From NCBI GenBank assembly GCA_964035575.1, contig OZ037860.1, positions 768,689-832,688 of the forward strand: DNA of 64,000 bases. Reading direction: 5' to 3'. How positions within the stretch are numbered: position 1 is the first letter of the stretch; each line of letters opens with the position of its first letter. The notes beneath the pieces were generated by a model. It made no database searches. It was not told the DNA's origin and was given only the letters and a program-made list of their open reading frames with translations. The position numbers were made by a program, and so were the translations under genes. Shown piece after piece: positions 1 to 12,700 of this stretch. The stretch is from Rhynchopus sp. YZ270_cl-10 (lineage: Eukaryota > Euglenozoa > Diplonemea > Diplonemida > Diplonemidae).

Positions 1-330
1 ATTGTTTTTTTTTTTTTTTTGGTCTATATTTAGGTATGCACGGTGGCCCAGCAGACCCTTTTGGGGGTACCCCCGGGGGTACCCCCAAAAGGGGTACCCC
101 GCAGGGTAGGGTACCACACAGGGTAGGGTCCGCGGGGGGTACCCCCTCGCGTGGGCTACCCCAGGGGGTACCCCACAGGGTTGGGTAGGGTCCGCGCGGG
201 GTACCCTTTGGGGGGTTTGGGGTACCCCGAGGGGTACCCCCCAGGGTCCGCGGGGGTACCCCTCAGGGTCCGCGGGGGTACCCCATGGGGTACCCCCGCG
301 GACCCTGGGGGGTACCCCCTGCACACCCGG
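1..330. repeat. GGTACC-palindrome-rich GC block, copy 1
   Basis: Dense array of GGGGTACCCC palindromes mixed with GGTCCGCGG and AGGGTAGGGT words, flanked by AT-rich DNA. The same vocabulary returns at 2862-3040. The open frame across it is Gly/Tyr/Pro-rich because of the repeat, not because it is a gene. Read as satellite-like or transposon-end DNA; function unknown. Confidence 0.75.
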
Positions 331-718
331 TGGCTATTGCCTCCCAGGGAAAGGGACTCTCAAAAAATTTTTTTTGCCCTATATAGGCCTAATTTCGACG
401 ATTTGAGGCCATTAAAAGCAAAAATTGGCACTTTTGAGCATCTGTGGGGGTCTAAAACGTGGTTTTGCGCAGCCGATTTTTCGTGGTTTTTTTACCAAAG
501 ACAAGTCGATTTTTGACCAATTTTTCATGAAAAATGTGAAGGAAATCGCTTAGGAACTTAGCTGTGTACGTGTTCTAGCTACTGCATACACCGCGGGGTA
601 TAACCAAAATGACCGTATTTTGGCTGAAATTTCGACTTGACAATTTTCCCTCGATTTGGTCAATCTGAGGTTTTGTTTGGGGTTTTTGGGCCATTTTATG
701 ACCAACCACGCCCGCATA
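331..718 (+). repeat. dispersed repeat family A, copy 1
   Basis: Starts at TGGCTATTGCCTCCCAGGG and runs through GGCCATTAAAAGCAAAAATT and CATCTGTGGGGGTCTAAAAC to a GGGCCATTTTATGACC end. The same order occurs reversed at 21975-22236, and part of it recurs at 797-985. The translated frame is similar in all copies only because the DNA is. Probably a non-autonomous mobile element; no transposase is seen. Confidence 0.75.
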
Positions 719-762
719 CGTGGGAAATTACGCGCGCAATGACGACGTCACGGCGTGGGGAG

Positions 763-780
763 CCCTCGTAATTACGAGGG
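763..780. repeat. perfect 18-bp palindrome
   Basis: CCCTCGTAATTACGAGGG lies between copies 1 and 2 of repeat family A and may mark an element end. Confidence 0.6.
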
Positions 781-796
781 GTGCTCCCGTGATCCT

Positions 797-985
797 TTGA
801 GGCCATTAAAAGCAAAATTTGGCACTTTTGAGCATCTGTGGGGGTCTAAAACGTGGTTTCGCGCCCGAAAAGTCGTGATTTTACCAAAGACGCGTCGATT
901 TTTGACCCAAATTTTTTTTTCTTCTCGCCCAAAATCGGGCGTGGTAGGTCATAAATGGCCCAAAAAATCCAAAGCCTCAATGAGC
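797..985 (+). repeat. dispersed repeat family A, copy 2 (rearranged)
   Basis: Shares the GGCCATTAAAAGCAAAAT and CATCTGTGGGGGTCTAAAAC core with copies 1 and 3. Its last part, around CGGGCGTGGTAGGTCATAAA, is inverted relative to the core, so this is a rearranged or composite copy. Confidence 0.7.
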
Positions 986-2590
986 AAATTGTGAAGAAAA
1001 AAAAATTGGTCGAAGTTTTGGTCATTTTTACCATGTGGCAACAAATAGAATGCAGGTATCAGTATCAGTGGGATTGTTCGTGCAGTGATGTTCTCGTACC
1101 TGGAGAGTAGGCCGAGCGAGTGCTGCAAGGTATGTTTTTAAGCCCCGGTTTTTACACCCCCCCGCTCCCCCTTTTCGCCTTTGTCCCGCTCGGATGTAAA
1201 TCGAAGCATATTTTTATTGTCAAAATTGTCACTTTTACTTTTTTATCATGGCATCTCGTAACCTCTACAACTCTTTTACGTCAGGGAACCGGATGAGGTG
1301 CTACTTCCGGACTGAGGAAGGGCAGTCTTTTACTTTCTTTTTTGCATGGAAGAGGTACGGAGCGGCTTCTTGTTTGTTTGTTTGATTTTTTTTGTTGTAG
1401 TCTCTACTTTTGCACTCAATTTCTCTCAACAGGTACCCGAACCGACGACCCTTCATCGTGACAGCGAAACAGTGCCGATGGAAGAGCTGGTGCAATTATT
1501 GCAAACCGGGCGGGGACCGCAAAAGTTGGGTTTTTAAACCAATTTTTCCATTAACCCACCCCATAGACCGCCCCAATTATTATGAAACTCTTAGTCAGTC
1601 ACTGCTATAGCCATTAACCCAGGGAGCATAGCTAGTGCAAAAAATTCGACTTCGGGATCCGGAAAGTCTGTCCTCTGCTCTTGCGGAGGACTACAGTAGG
1701 CACAAGAAAATATCGCGTTCCCCCAGAAAACCAATTTTTGTCACAGTAATTTTTGCCCAGGGCATGCTCTTGAAGCATGGCGGCTTGGTGTGAGAAGGGG
1801 CAGTGTATTGTTTTGTTCTAGATTTCAACGGTTGTTAGAACGAGTCAAGTGGATGCTTATCTAAACACTGACTTTAGTACAGACCCGAGAGATCAGATAT
1901 GACTTTGAGGAAAGAACAAAGCAATGCATCTGTACCCGCACGCCAGGTTGTAGTTACTTCAGAATTTTCTTAAGTTTGCGCGAAAGAGAGCGGGGGCAAC
2001 TCCTTTGTGTCATGAGTCCGCTGTGCAGCACAACGCGAGGAACCTTAAAACACTACCTGCGTGGTGGCTGAATTCACATCCCTTAGAATTACCAGAATTC
2101 AGCCTTTGTTGAAGTAACGTACATACTTGTATGTGCGTGTCACGCTTCTCCACCCTTAAATGGGTGCACTGCTTCACTGCAGCGGGTAAGCCTCTCTCGA
2201 CTAGTGCGAACTTAAGAATGTTCTGCTGCAACTTACCAAAATCGATTTTCTCACCCCAAACACCCGCAACACCCCACCTGCTACTTCGGTAGCCTGTGTT
2301 GTTGGGAGTTGGTTCTCATGTTGATCCCCAGTGACTGTCTTGCACTGCTTCTTCTGAGCCCAACGCTGTTTGGCCTGTCGACGGGGTAATAAATACGAAG
2401 ACAGGGGGGCGGTGCCAACAATTTTCCGATGATGTAACGTTTATCTGATTGATTTATCGTTTGATATACCTTGTGTGTCCTTCTTCATGCACACCAAGCA
2501 ACATATATTGAACGGTATTTTCAAGCGATACTTCGTTATGTCATCGGGGGGCGGACCCCGCGCGGACCCTTGACTCTGGCACTCTGGCAC
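986..2590. other. intergenic stretch, nothing recognised
   Basis: No open frame with protein-like composition, no RNA gene and no clear repeat. The short frames near 1300-1610 and 2010-2230 resemble no family I know. Confidence 0.5.
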
Positions 2591-2860
2591 TCTGGCTGTA
2601 CCTGTGTACCTGTGTACCTGTGTACCTGTGTACCTGTGTACCTGTGTACCTGTGTACCTGTGTACCTGTGTACCTGTGTACCTGTGTACCTGTGTACCTG
2701 TGTACCTGTGTACCTGTGTACCTGTGTACCTGTGTACCTGTGTACCTGTGTACCTGTGTACCTGTGTACCTGTGTACCTGTGTACCTGTGTACCTGTGTA
2801 CCTGTGTACCTGTGTACCTGTGTACCTATGTACCTGTGTACCTGTGTACCTGTGTACCCC
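2591..2860. repeat. 8-bp microsatellite (TGTACCTG)n
   Basis: About 32 nearly perfect units of TGTACCTG; one unit near 2827 reads TGTACCTA. Since 8 is not a multiple of 3, all three frames cycle through the same Val-Pro-Val-Tyr-Leu-Cys-Thr-Cys peptide, which explains three overlapping long open frames. Confidence 0.97.
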
Positions 2861-2861
2861 C

Positions 2862-3040
2862 AGTGCCAGTCAGGGTCCGCGCGGGGTACCCCGGGGGGTA
2901 CCCCCGGGGGTAGTCTGGGGGGTACCCCATGGGGTACCCCTCAGATTTGGGGGGTACCCCATGGGGTACCCCATGGGGTAGTCTGGGGGGTACCCCCTTG
3001 GGTACCCCCCGCGGACCCTACCCTAAGGGTAGGAATGGGC
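2862..3040. repeat. GGTACC-palindrome-rich GC block, copy 2
   Basis: Repeats of CCATGGGGTACCCC and GGTCCGCGCGGGGTACCCC, the same vocabulary as 1-330, directly next to the microsatellite. Both blocks end close to a CACGGTGG or CACCGTG word. Confidence 0.75.
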
Positions 3041-3950
3041 CACCGTGTGTAGTATGTAGTTTCAAATAAGTTGGAAAAGTGTAGTTGCCACTTTGTACAA
3101 AAAAAACAAAATCTTTACTTTCGGGATCTGCACTTTATCTTTCGTGAAGGAAAAAAAAGAACGTTACAAAAGATTGTTTGGTACTGGACCGGAGAGAGTG
3201 CTGTCGCTCTATGGTTTCAAATAACAAAAAAAAGGACTCTTTTTAAAATGTGTGCACTAACAAGAGAAATCCCCCCTCTAAGAAAAAAAAAAAAAACACG
3301 CCTTTTTTTTCAAAAAAGAAAGAAGAAAAACCCTTTTGAAGCCTCAAAATCCATCAAAAGACAGATATTCTGACAGTTTATTTTTGTGTTTTTGGTGTTG
3401 TCTTTTTGCACGATTCACCGAGCCTTAAACCCCACTCTTTTGACGAGCGAAGGACTTACAAAAACAGGTGAGTATACCGGAAAACAACAAGCAAAAAATC
3501 AAAAATAATCAAAAAGGAAAAAAGAGAAAAAAACGTGACACTAATACCTTCCCCCAAGAGACAAAAACCCTGCCACATGCTTTTGAGAGCGAACGATTTC
3601 TTTTTCGTTTTTTTCCCCTTCTTTCTGATACACACTTTCCCCCCCGCTGGTGCAGGTGTTCCTGGTTGCTCTTTGTGTGTGTGTATTTTTCTTTTGAGTT
3701 AAAGTCTAAATATGTTCGCTAGACGTTCTTCTCAATTGCGTGTTGCAGGAAAAAGGGGGAGTCATAAAAAAAACGTGAAAGGGCGACTCAAGGCAAGACA
3801 GCACATCTTTGAAAAAAGTGAAATACCAAGATTCCCATGCTTGTTTTACCAAAAAAAACAGCCATTGATAACGTGCAGAGGAGATGCACTGGGGGCTTTC
3901 AAAAAACACACAAAAAAAAAAATATGAGGGATAATTATCACACTAAAAAA

Positions 3951-4070
3951 AGTCTTGTAAGATGATCCAGATTTAACGTCACTAGAGTCACGTTTTGTAA
4001 GCCTCACCGTACACCGGCGGACGCATGTCATTTGGTACTTCGCGGGTTGTCGAACCCCAGAGAGCACAAA
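3951..4070 (-). repeat. directional hairpin element, long copy
   Basis: In minus sense: a GGGTT/AACCC hairpin (GGGGTTCGACAACCC), then ATGCGTCCGCC, CGGTGAGGC and CATCTTACAAGACTTTTTTT. This is one of the fullest copies, showing both the 5-prime hairpin module and the 3-prime branch-point-like module. No gene adjoins it. Confidence 0.65.
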
Positions 4071-4189
4071 AAAAAAGGGGGAGATGCAAGTAAATCCCTC
4101 TCAGTCACCAAACAAAGAAGGGGGCAATGGGGGCAGTGTCCTGTGCCAAAGATGAGGGCTCAGACAACCCGTAAACAAAAAAATTTTTT

Positions 4190-4240
4190 TTTTTTTGAAA
4201 GATGAACGTGCCTCTTGTGCACGAACATCATTAAAGTGAG
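4190..4240 (-). repeat. directional hairpin element
   Basis: Plus strand reads AAAGATGAACGTGCCTCTTG then TGCACGAACATC. The GTGC/GCAC inner stem and the T-rich flank match the other copies. Confidence 0.65.
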
Positions 4241-4829
4241 GTACTTTGATGCGGGCACACACCCCTCCAATTAAACCCGGATGAAAGCACAAAAAGAGAG
4301 GAAGCCATTTTTTTTTGTCGTTCTTGTAAAAAAAAAAAAGAATTGAATTATGAATGCATTCCTTCAATGATGTGTTCGTGATATTTTTTTTTTTTTTTAA
4401 TTGTATCGAAGACATAGGTGTGGAGTGGGGGTGGGGTTGACCAAGCAATAAACCAACCCTGTATTTTGTAGTATTTTTTTTTCTCTGTGTTTTACAAATT
4501 AAAAAAACCCACGAAACTTTTTGTGCGTTTAAAGGTAAACCAATACGTTACAACCAGCCAATGTATTTAAAAAAATACGTTTGGAGGGAAGGGTAAGAAA
4601 GGGAACAAGATATGTGGTGTGTACCTTGTATTTTCGCTGTACTGGGGGGGGGGGCTAATAAAGTATACGGTGCTAATAAAGTATACGGGGGTAATAAAGT
4701 ATACGGTGCGGAAACCCATTTTGAGCGTGTAAATCTGTGAAATAAAGTATACGGTTTTTGTGTACATTTTTCTTACTAAAAAAATTTTACAGCAATTTTT
4801 GCACAAAAAATCGGAATTTTTTTTTTTTT

Positions 4830-5341
4830 CACGGGTCAGGAAAGATCTTTTGTATTTTTTTGTCTTTTTTCGAGAATCTCGGGAGAAAAAAAAAAAAAAT
4901 CAAGATTTTCAGGATTTTTGTCTTTTTTTTTCAGGATCTCTCGAGATCTTTGAGATCTTTGAAAAATCCTGGAAAAAAAAGGAAAAAAAAGGAAAAAAAG
5001 AGAAAAAAAGATGAAAAAGATCTTGAAAATCTTTTTTTTCTCAAAAAAAAGATAAAAAAGATTTTTGGGATTTTGAAAAATATTTTTGGGAAAAAAAAAA
5101 AAAAGATTTTGAAAATCTTTTTTTTTTTTTTCAAAGATTTCTCAAGATCTCGAGATTTTTCATGAAATTTCATGGATTTTTCCAGGATTTTTCAGGATTT
5201 TTTCAGGATTTTCCCAGGATTTTCAAATCTTTTCTCTTTTTTTTTTTCTCCCAAAAATCTTTTTTTTTTTTTTTTTTTCGGGAGAAGAGGATTTTTTTTC
5301 TCGAAAAAAAAAAAAAAAAAAAAGATCTTTCCCGACCCGTG
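4830..5341. mobile_element. nested 512-bp AT-rich foldback
   Basis: Begins CACGGGTCAGGAAAGATCTT and ends with the inverse AAGATCTTTCCCGACCCGTG, one mismatch in about 22 bp. Between them the DNA is almost only A, T and GATC-like words, with A-rich blocks opposed to T-rich blocks, so one strand could fold along most of its length. Lys/Phe-rich open frames on both strands are artefacts. Confidence 0.65.
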
Positions 5342-5464
5342 TTTTTTGATTTTGGTGGTCCGGATTCTGTGCGTGCTGTGATGGGGTCACTTTGAGCTGA
5401 GAAACGAGTATTTTTGACCTAAAACGCGTGTATCAGTTTTTACACGATTGGTGCTGATGGGGTT

Positions 5465-5560
5465 CAGATTTGTGAAAATTTAAGTCACCAAAAAATTGTT
5501 CATTTTTCCACATTGACCCCACCACTGGCTGGGATTGGCCCAAAAATGTCAATGGTGGTG
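5465..5560 (+). repeat. GACCCCACCAC-family repeat
   Basis: AAAATTTAAGTCACCAAAAA is followed by TTGACCCCACCACTGGCTGG and GCCCAAAAATG. Relatives lie at 13155-13215, 17840-17915 (both reversed), 60700-60790 and 60965-61050. Likely a MITE-type family. Confidence 0.55.
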
Positions 5561-8131
5561 TTTTCGCGAGGTTTCGGCCACTAGAAACCCCAAAATAACA
5601 GTGTTTTTTTTTTTTTTTTACTTTTTCGTTTTTTGGCCATTTAAGCAGTAATTCCCGCCGAATAAAGTATACGTATACTTTAATAGCTCCCCCCCAGTAA
5701 AGAAAGAGAAAAAAAAGAAAGAGAAAAAAATGGGGCTATCAGCTTGTTCTTCTTTTGAACAATTAGGGAAATATGAGCTGTTGGTTTGCCACTATTGTCT
5801 TTCAACTTCTTTTGTTGTACCGACAATCATCTTGTCTGAAGAGGAGTTCCGTACACAAATGGGTCGGGGGTGTTTATGTTTTGTGCACTCTTACTGATCA
5901 CATGGGGTAAAAAAAAAACACGGAAAATCTCAGAAATGGCAGAAAAAAAAAAATGAGAACAAAAAAAGGAGAAGCAAATATGTAAAAGAGGGATGATCAC
6001 TTTTTTTTTAAATCCGTTCTCAAACGAAAACTCCACACTGCAAAATGCCAACCCCTGATCTCTGATATCTCCTCAAGGAAAAAATATTAAAAAAAAAAAA
6101 CGGGATTGGTTTCCGTTGTACGCGCAGTTAGGTCGGTTTCTTCAATCCATTTACAATAAAAATGGGGCTTTTTTGGGAAACCTGTAATATATCAAAGATC
6201 TGAAGAGATTGACACTTTTTTTTTAATTGCGGTGGCGTTAGGAGCACGTATGAGAAGGATGTGAAGCTTTTTTATGGAGTAAAAAAAAAAAAAGAAAAAG
6301 GCAATGTGGTGACGTTCGATTCTCCGAGTATTCTCCCCATTCTCTCCGCTCTAGAAGAAGAAAACACGAAGCCCTAATTAGCTTCCCTCCATTCTGTGGA
6401 AAAGGAGAATTGTGGGAGAGGGGATGGGGGGGGGAAAATTCCCCCCCTTTGTGTTCATGCTGAAGGCTCTTCCATTTGGGAGGGAAAAAAAAACCCCAAA
6501 AATGGAGGAAAATGGAGGAGGGCAGAAACAAAAAAGATCAAATCCTCCTGACAGGGTAAGACCTTCGACCAGACCGCTCCAAATAGCTAGCTAGCCATGA
6601 ACAAAGAGAAAATTGTGTTTGTCTTTATATTTTTTGAAAGACAAAAAAAATAATGTTTTTTTTTTTTTTTAAAGGTTCAGGAAGGTCCTCTCGACACATA
6701 AAGTGGTTCTCTCCTCCGTTCTCCCCCTTTTTTTGTTGTTGTGTAGTCGAAAAAGAAAAACTTACACAGAAAAATGACGGAACGCAAAAAAAAAAAATTC
6801 AGGAAACAGACCAAAAACGAAAAAAAGGGTTGTTTTGAAAAGGAAAGGAATCGTGGAAGGGATAAGGGGAGGGGAGGGGAGAGGGGGTGTTATCCGTAAA
6901 GTATCTTGCTCCGTTTTTTTTTTTTTTTGGGGGGATGTTTTTTTTTTTTTTCTTTTTGGGTCGTGGAGTTGAGGAAGATTCCTCTAGGACTGTCCTAACT
7001 GACAGGAAAGAATATAAAGATGACATAAGGGGGGAAGGGGAGAGTGAAGGGGGATTTGAACGAATAAGAGAAAAAAAGGGGGAGGAAAGTTGTTTCATTG
7101 CAACCTTGAAAAGGAAGCAAATCACAAAGCACAAAAGCTCAAACAATAACAGCGAGCAGCGCTTTATAACTAAAATCATCGTTTTTTTTTTAGAGGTGTT
7201 TCCCCCTTCTTTCTGGGAAATGGGAGAGGTGAGAGGAAAAAGGGGAGGATTTCTCGAGCGGTCATTGTGAACCACTCTTGATAAGTTGGGGTGTTTTTTT
7301 TTTGTTTTGTTCTTTTAGAGATTGTGTACAAAATTCGTAAAATGTACAAAAAAAAAAGGGGGGGGAAATTTTTGAAAGATGAATGAATATCATAGAAAAA
7401 CACATTCACATTTCGTATAAAAAAACCTCAGATGTTTGTGTGCAAAGAACACAGACACCTGGGGAAAAATCTGGGGGAAAAAAAAAACAGATCGGGGGAG
7501 ATGGGAAGTACAATGAAGACCTTAAACGAATATGATTTCCTCGCAAGCGATTAAAAAGTTTTTTTTATATAAAAAACTCCCTTTTTTTTTTCCAAAACAC
7601 CTCAGAAGAGAGAGGTCCGGTTTAGTAACACAATGCATCTTTTTAAAAATAACATTGTGTTCCTGGGTTTCGCAGGAAAAAAAGAAAAGAAAAATAAACG
7701 CAAATAAATATAGAGAAGAGAATGCGAAAGCAATCTGTTCACAACAATAAACAATATGGGGGGAGAAAAAAAGATGAAAATAGACATCTGAGAGAGCCTA
7801 ATTGCATCGTTTTTTTTTTTTTATATCGCATTCGCTGTAAGCGAGAGTATTTTGTTTGTTTTTGCTTGGTATTTCTTGTACACAAAACTAACAAAAAGAA
7901 TAGACAAAGGTTCCGTGATGAAACGATTGTCCTGTTCAAATCAAATCGCAGATGATTATGAGGAGTGCTTTTTTTTTTTCCTTCTTCTTCTTCCTTTCTC
8001 TCACTCTTCCACAAAGCCCGTCGTACTGCAGGTATTTTTTTTTGTGTATTGTAACTGAATAATATCCGAGGGCGATGTGTGAAAAACTCTGCACAAAAAA
8101 AAAAAGGAAACCAGGCACTCCGCTAGGTACT

Positions 8132-8160
8132 AAAGTTCTGTTGATTGTCAACAGAACTTT
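8132..8160. repeat. perfect 12-bp-stem hairpin with T tail
   Basis: AAAGTTCTGTTG, a five-base loop, CAACAGAACTTT, then TTTT. It resembles a terminator or Pol III hairpin, but no gene is attached. Confidence 0.55.
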
Positions 8161-9690
8161 TTGAAAATGGGGAAAAAAAGAAAAAAAAAAAAAGTTCTGC
8201 TGAGTGGTTCAGACCCGTTCTACCTGTCAAAAAAGCTCAGGAGAAGAAGATATGGAGAGGTGAGTGCTCAAACGTCCCAAAAAAGTCAAAATCGGGCGTT
8301 GGAAAAAAAAAAAGTTGCGTACCGTGCGCCTGCGGCGCAAGCATGTACCCCACCAACGTGGACCATCAACAGAATATTTTCAAAATCGGAAATCCTAGCG
8401 GAGAGCCTGAAGGAAACTAAAAAAAAAAAAAAAAAAATGCATACTAATAGTGCTACACGGGAGGCAGGGTTTCAAAACTCTTCACAACCCCTCCCGTATA
8501 GCACCAACTGAAATTTTTTTTCTTCTTCCAAATCTTCAAAAACTAAAAAATGGGATATCTGGGAATTACAAAAAGGGGGTATCCTCTCAAAAGAGAAGTT
8601 TATACCCAGCCTAAAAATAGCAGGAAAAAAATACAAAAAAAAAAATCTGTAGGTGAAATGCAATTATCCTCTGCGGATGAAGGGCACTGACTGACAGAAA
8701 GATTTAAAAAAAAAAAGGTCGATGGATGCGGGTGGTACTACTTGAGTAAAGGACTCCCCTTGTACTTTTGGTAGTAACAATGCCGCGCTCTCAAAAGGAA
8801 AAAAAAAAAAAAGGGAAAAAGGGCGGAGGAAAAGAAAAGAAAAAAAAATATAGCCTACAGGTAAAATGGCCGATGTCTGATATTTCAGTTTTTGTAGTGG
8901 GAGGATTTTTTGACAAAGCCAAAAGCTTGCCCCACAATGAAATATCAAACAAGAAACAGCGAAAAGATGAAAGCCCCATGAGACACACATCTTTTTTTTT
9001 TTTTTTTTTTTTTTTTTTGAGTTTTTTTTTCTCCCCCCCCACCCCCCCATAAAATATTTTCTTTTTACAAATACAGGTACATTTACATAACATGCAATCC
9101 GGGAAGTGTAAAAAAAGAAAAAAAAAAAGGGGGCCGACGTAAAAAATAATAACAACAAAAAAAAAAAAAAAAAACATAAATAAATTGCTGGCTACGTGCA
9201 ATAAGAATCGCAGAATCGTATTAGTGTGTATACCGAACTAGAGCGTATCGTTCAGTTCAGGCCCAGACTTTAAGGGGAAAAAAAAAAAAACGAAAAACAA
9301 TGAGAGGAATGTATAAGTGGGTTAGAAAGCAAAAGCGCTTTGCTGGTAAAACTGTCGTACAAGCGAGAATTGTTTTGACCGCTGTATTTCAAAAAATACC
9401 CGATATATTTGAAGCAACAGAGAGGAAATATGAATATGGATTTAAAAAAAAATAACAAAAAAACTGTAATCACATAAGACACACACGATTCTGCATTAGG
9501 GTAATTTTGTTTTTTGTTAGATGAGCAAAAAAACGTTCAGTCATCTAAAAAAAAATAACCTTGAAGTATGAAAACAACAAGTTTAAAAAATAACAAAATA
9601 AAATGAAAAGTAAAAGCAGCTAAAAAGCAACTAAACTAAACGGAGCGAGCGCACAGAACGGGAGAGTTAAAAACCATTTTTTTTTTTTGT

Positions 9691-9720
9691 CAAAAAACCC
9701 TTTCTCCCAAGGGTTTTTTG
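9691..9720. repeat. perfect 12-bp-stem hairpin
   Basis: CAAAAAACCCTT, TCTCCC loop, AAGGGTTTTTTG. No adjacent gene. Confidence 0.55.
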
Positions 9721-12700
9721 CCTTTTTGATGGTAATTATTTTAGCTGGGCTCTGTTGCGATCAAAAAAAGGGTTCCCTTTTTGCTTTGACTACTTGAAGT
9801 ATGTAGGGGTCAGGTAAGGATACTTCAGTCATTTTTTTAAAAAAATAAAGGAAAAGTAATGAATTGGGGAAAGGGGAAGAAGGTTCTGGGAAATGAGCTT
9901 TTTTGTTTTGTTTTGATACTCTGTTTAGTGTAGCTGCCATTCAGGCATTCCTCACTAACCATTTTTTTTTCTTTGTATCAGGCTCACCAACAAGATCTTA
10001 ACTGCACGAATGCAGGGCATCCCACAAAATAAACAAACTAAAATCGGGGTTTAAAAAAAAAGAGGGAAAAAATCTTAAGATATAGAATCTCTGTGAGCAA
10101 TTTTTTGCCTCAACAGAAGACTTTCTAAGCTAATCTAAAAATAAAACAACAACAGAAAACAAACAAACAAACAAACACAAAAATAAAAACACACTAGAAT
10201 TGCGGAGGATTGAAGGGGATAGGGAGGGGATGGGAGCGACGGTTTTTTTTTTTTAAATTTTGTAACCTTCAAAAAAGTGCAAATCAAAGAAGGATGAAAA
10301 AAGGGACAAAATGACATGGCTGCAATTTTCTTTAAAAAAAATTTCAAAAGAAGAAAACCATAAAAAAAAACCTGAAGCGATGAATGGGCCAACCGGGCAA
10401 AACACCTTCAAACTTTTAACACAATAAACATTCTACGGTAGCAACGTGTCATTTTGTAAAAAAAACCCCTTTTTCAACGTTCAAAAATAACTTTCTTGAG
10501 GAAGCTCGGACGACCCTTATCTCTGAAAAATAGGACAGGGCCAGTTGGGGAGTTGGGACAAAAAAAAAGGGAAGAAAGACAAACCCTCAGGAAGGGTTGC
10601 TGTTTTTTTTTTTGATTTTTTTTGCCTATTCGGAAAAGAAAAGCTTTTTTTTAATTCTTTCCCCGAGACATTTTAGTGATATTTTTTTTTTTTTGGATAA
10701 AATATGTTGGGAAACGGACAGGAAAAAAAAAAAAACAATGAAAAAAGGAAACACAACGTGAGAGGAAGGTTTAAATGCAATGTAAAAAGGGCGCCATTTT
10801 TTTAAGTTTTTCTCGATGGAAAAAAGCATCGGGTGATGGGAAAAAGGGACAGGAGAGACTTATTTTTTTTGGTTTCTTTCCTTTTTTTACTTTTTTTTTT
10901 TGAGAAAGGTGTAGCACTGCCCCTCAATGGTGATGAAAGAATAGAATTCGGCAGGGGTAGGCTTCTGTAATAATCCGTACAAAAAAAACTTACACTGTTT
11001 TTTTTCCCCCCTCCCTGATAACTACTGCAATGATGAAACCATGAAGGAATTCAATGGATAGAGGGTGTGCATCACCTACGGAAACTAAAAACTGCGGTTA
11101 AAATTAAAACCGTGGAAAATCACAACCGTGATTTCAGCCATCAGAGGGGGGGGAGTTCCCTATAGGTTCTGGGACACATCCACCCCCCACACCCCCCTAC
11201 CATTCTTATCAGCAGCACTTTACCCCCTTTCCTTTTTCCTCTTCTCCTCTTCTCCTTGCCCTTTTTTTTGTGCATTTTTTTTAAAATAAAAATGCAGCAG
11301 AATAATCAAACATATAATTTGTCCTCTCCACAGATAAGGATGTGATTGACACTGCGCGATGCACCACAAACCTGCAAAGACAGGAATACAATGCGGGGCA
11401 CTAAAAAATGGTGTTTTTTTTTGTTTTTGCAGAATGCGGAGTTCGTTTCCCCGTGCATCTGACCAAGACAGGAATGTTGAGAAACTTTTTTTGAGTGCGG
11501 GAATTTATTTTGCATTTTTCTTATGACACGAAAGATATTCAAAAAAGGCAAAGAAGGGAAGGCTAACTCAAAAAGATAAAAAATAACACACGAGAAAGAC
11601 GACAATGACTCTTTGTCATGTCGGGATGTGTGAGATTGTCTCAATAAAGACAACCCGCATTTGCTCCTGCGCAAATGGCTTTCAGTGGGAAAACGACTGA
11701 ACCAAAATAGTACAATAATAATAAAAAGAACACAAGACGGGTTTTTTTTAGAATTATTAATCAATGAGTGCGGAACCTGGGCTAATAAACCCACATGGTA
11801 GGAAAAAATGGTCATTTTTGACCCTTTTTTTTTGTTGCGCTCGTTCGCAAAACAGGTGGGCAAGTATTTTTTTAATTAATCATAGATTACTACGTCCTAC
11901 GTCCGAGCGCTGATATTTGGAGAGGGAATATGCTCTTCGTTCACACCCTATGTACTGTCAAACAAATTTCAGACAGACTTGCAACAGGTGATAAGTTTAG
12001 TACCAATCGTTCTCTTTTTTTTGTTTTTTTTTTTTTGTTTGTGTAGCACGCGACAAAACACTGAACGAGGTATGGGGAGAGGGAAAATAGTGAAGTCGAC
12101 ATGGTCTTCACGTTTACTGGGGGGTTTTTTGCTTTGATGTGATTGTGTTGTGTCCTTTTACTTTGTTTTTTGGGGGGGGTATTTTTTTTAAAGAAAAGCT
12201 GTTGGAAATAATGTGGTTTTGCCACCTCGCGCACTCTCCACTTTCCAAGTGAAAACTCTTTGTTGCAAATAGCGCACTTCGATACAAGTGCCGTCCCACT
12301 AAATGTCAACAACAACACTACAACAACGTTCTTGGGTGGTACCATTTTACCATTTTGTGACGTAAGACAATCGTAACCCTCTTATTTTTTTCTAAACACA
12401 AAAATCAAAAAAAAAAATCAAATCAAATCAAAACCACGAGTGTTCAATAAGAAGGGAAGATTTGCCAAACGAAACAGAATGGCGAGAAAGACGCGGCTTT
12501 CAGTTTGTGAATTTCAGGTAAGCGGTGGGTTCAGACCTGACCTGCATTTTTCATATATTTTTCCTCAAACCCCAATCGGTCAGACCGTACGCTGCTTGGT
12601 TGTTTTTTTTGTTGTTTTCACTGGGGGAAATGATACGGGGTGGTATGCATTGAACAAAATAGAATAAAGCACAGCAAGGTACCTCACCCTGAAACCCAAA

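Larger units (their letters stand above)
3041..4640. other. AT-rich intergenic DNA
   Basis: Homopolymer A and T runs, no supported gene. It holds two copies of the directional hairpin element (3951-4070 and 4190-4240). Confidence 0.5.
4642..5697. mobile_element. non-autonomous inverted-repeat element with TA flanks
   Basis: The left end CTGGGGGGGGGGGCTAATAA continuing to AGTATACG is matched in inverse at the right end (CGTATACTTTAATAGC then CCCCCCCAG). TA dinucleotides flank both ends, as for Tc1/mariner-type target duplications. Extra copies of AATAAAGTATACGG lie inside the left end. The interior holds the purine/pyrimidine hairpin at 4830-5341 and a member of the GACCCCACCAC family near 5465-5560. 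No transposase frame is present. Confidence 0.6.

Noticed and set aside
2471-3052. Long Val/Pro/Tyr/Leu/Cys/Thr repeat frames
   Set aside because: All three frames give the same peptide because an 8-bp repeat is being translated; no start context or non-repeat domain.
4758-5395. Lys- and Phe-rich proteins on both strands
   Set aside because: Products of A- and T-runs in the foldback element.
11941-12345. Secreted or zinc-finger protein (Cys-x-x-Cys near the start)
   Set aside because: Only one Cys pair, then low-complexity Lys-rich sequence; no splice model improves it.
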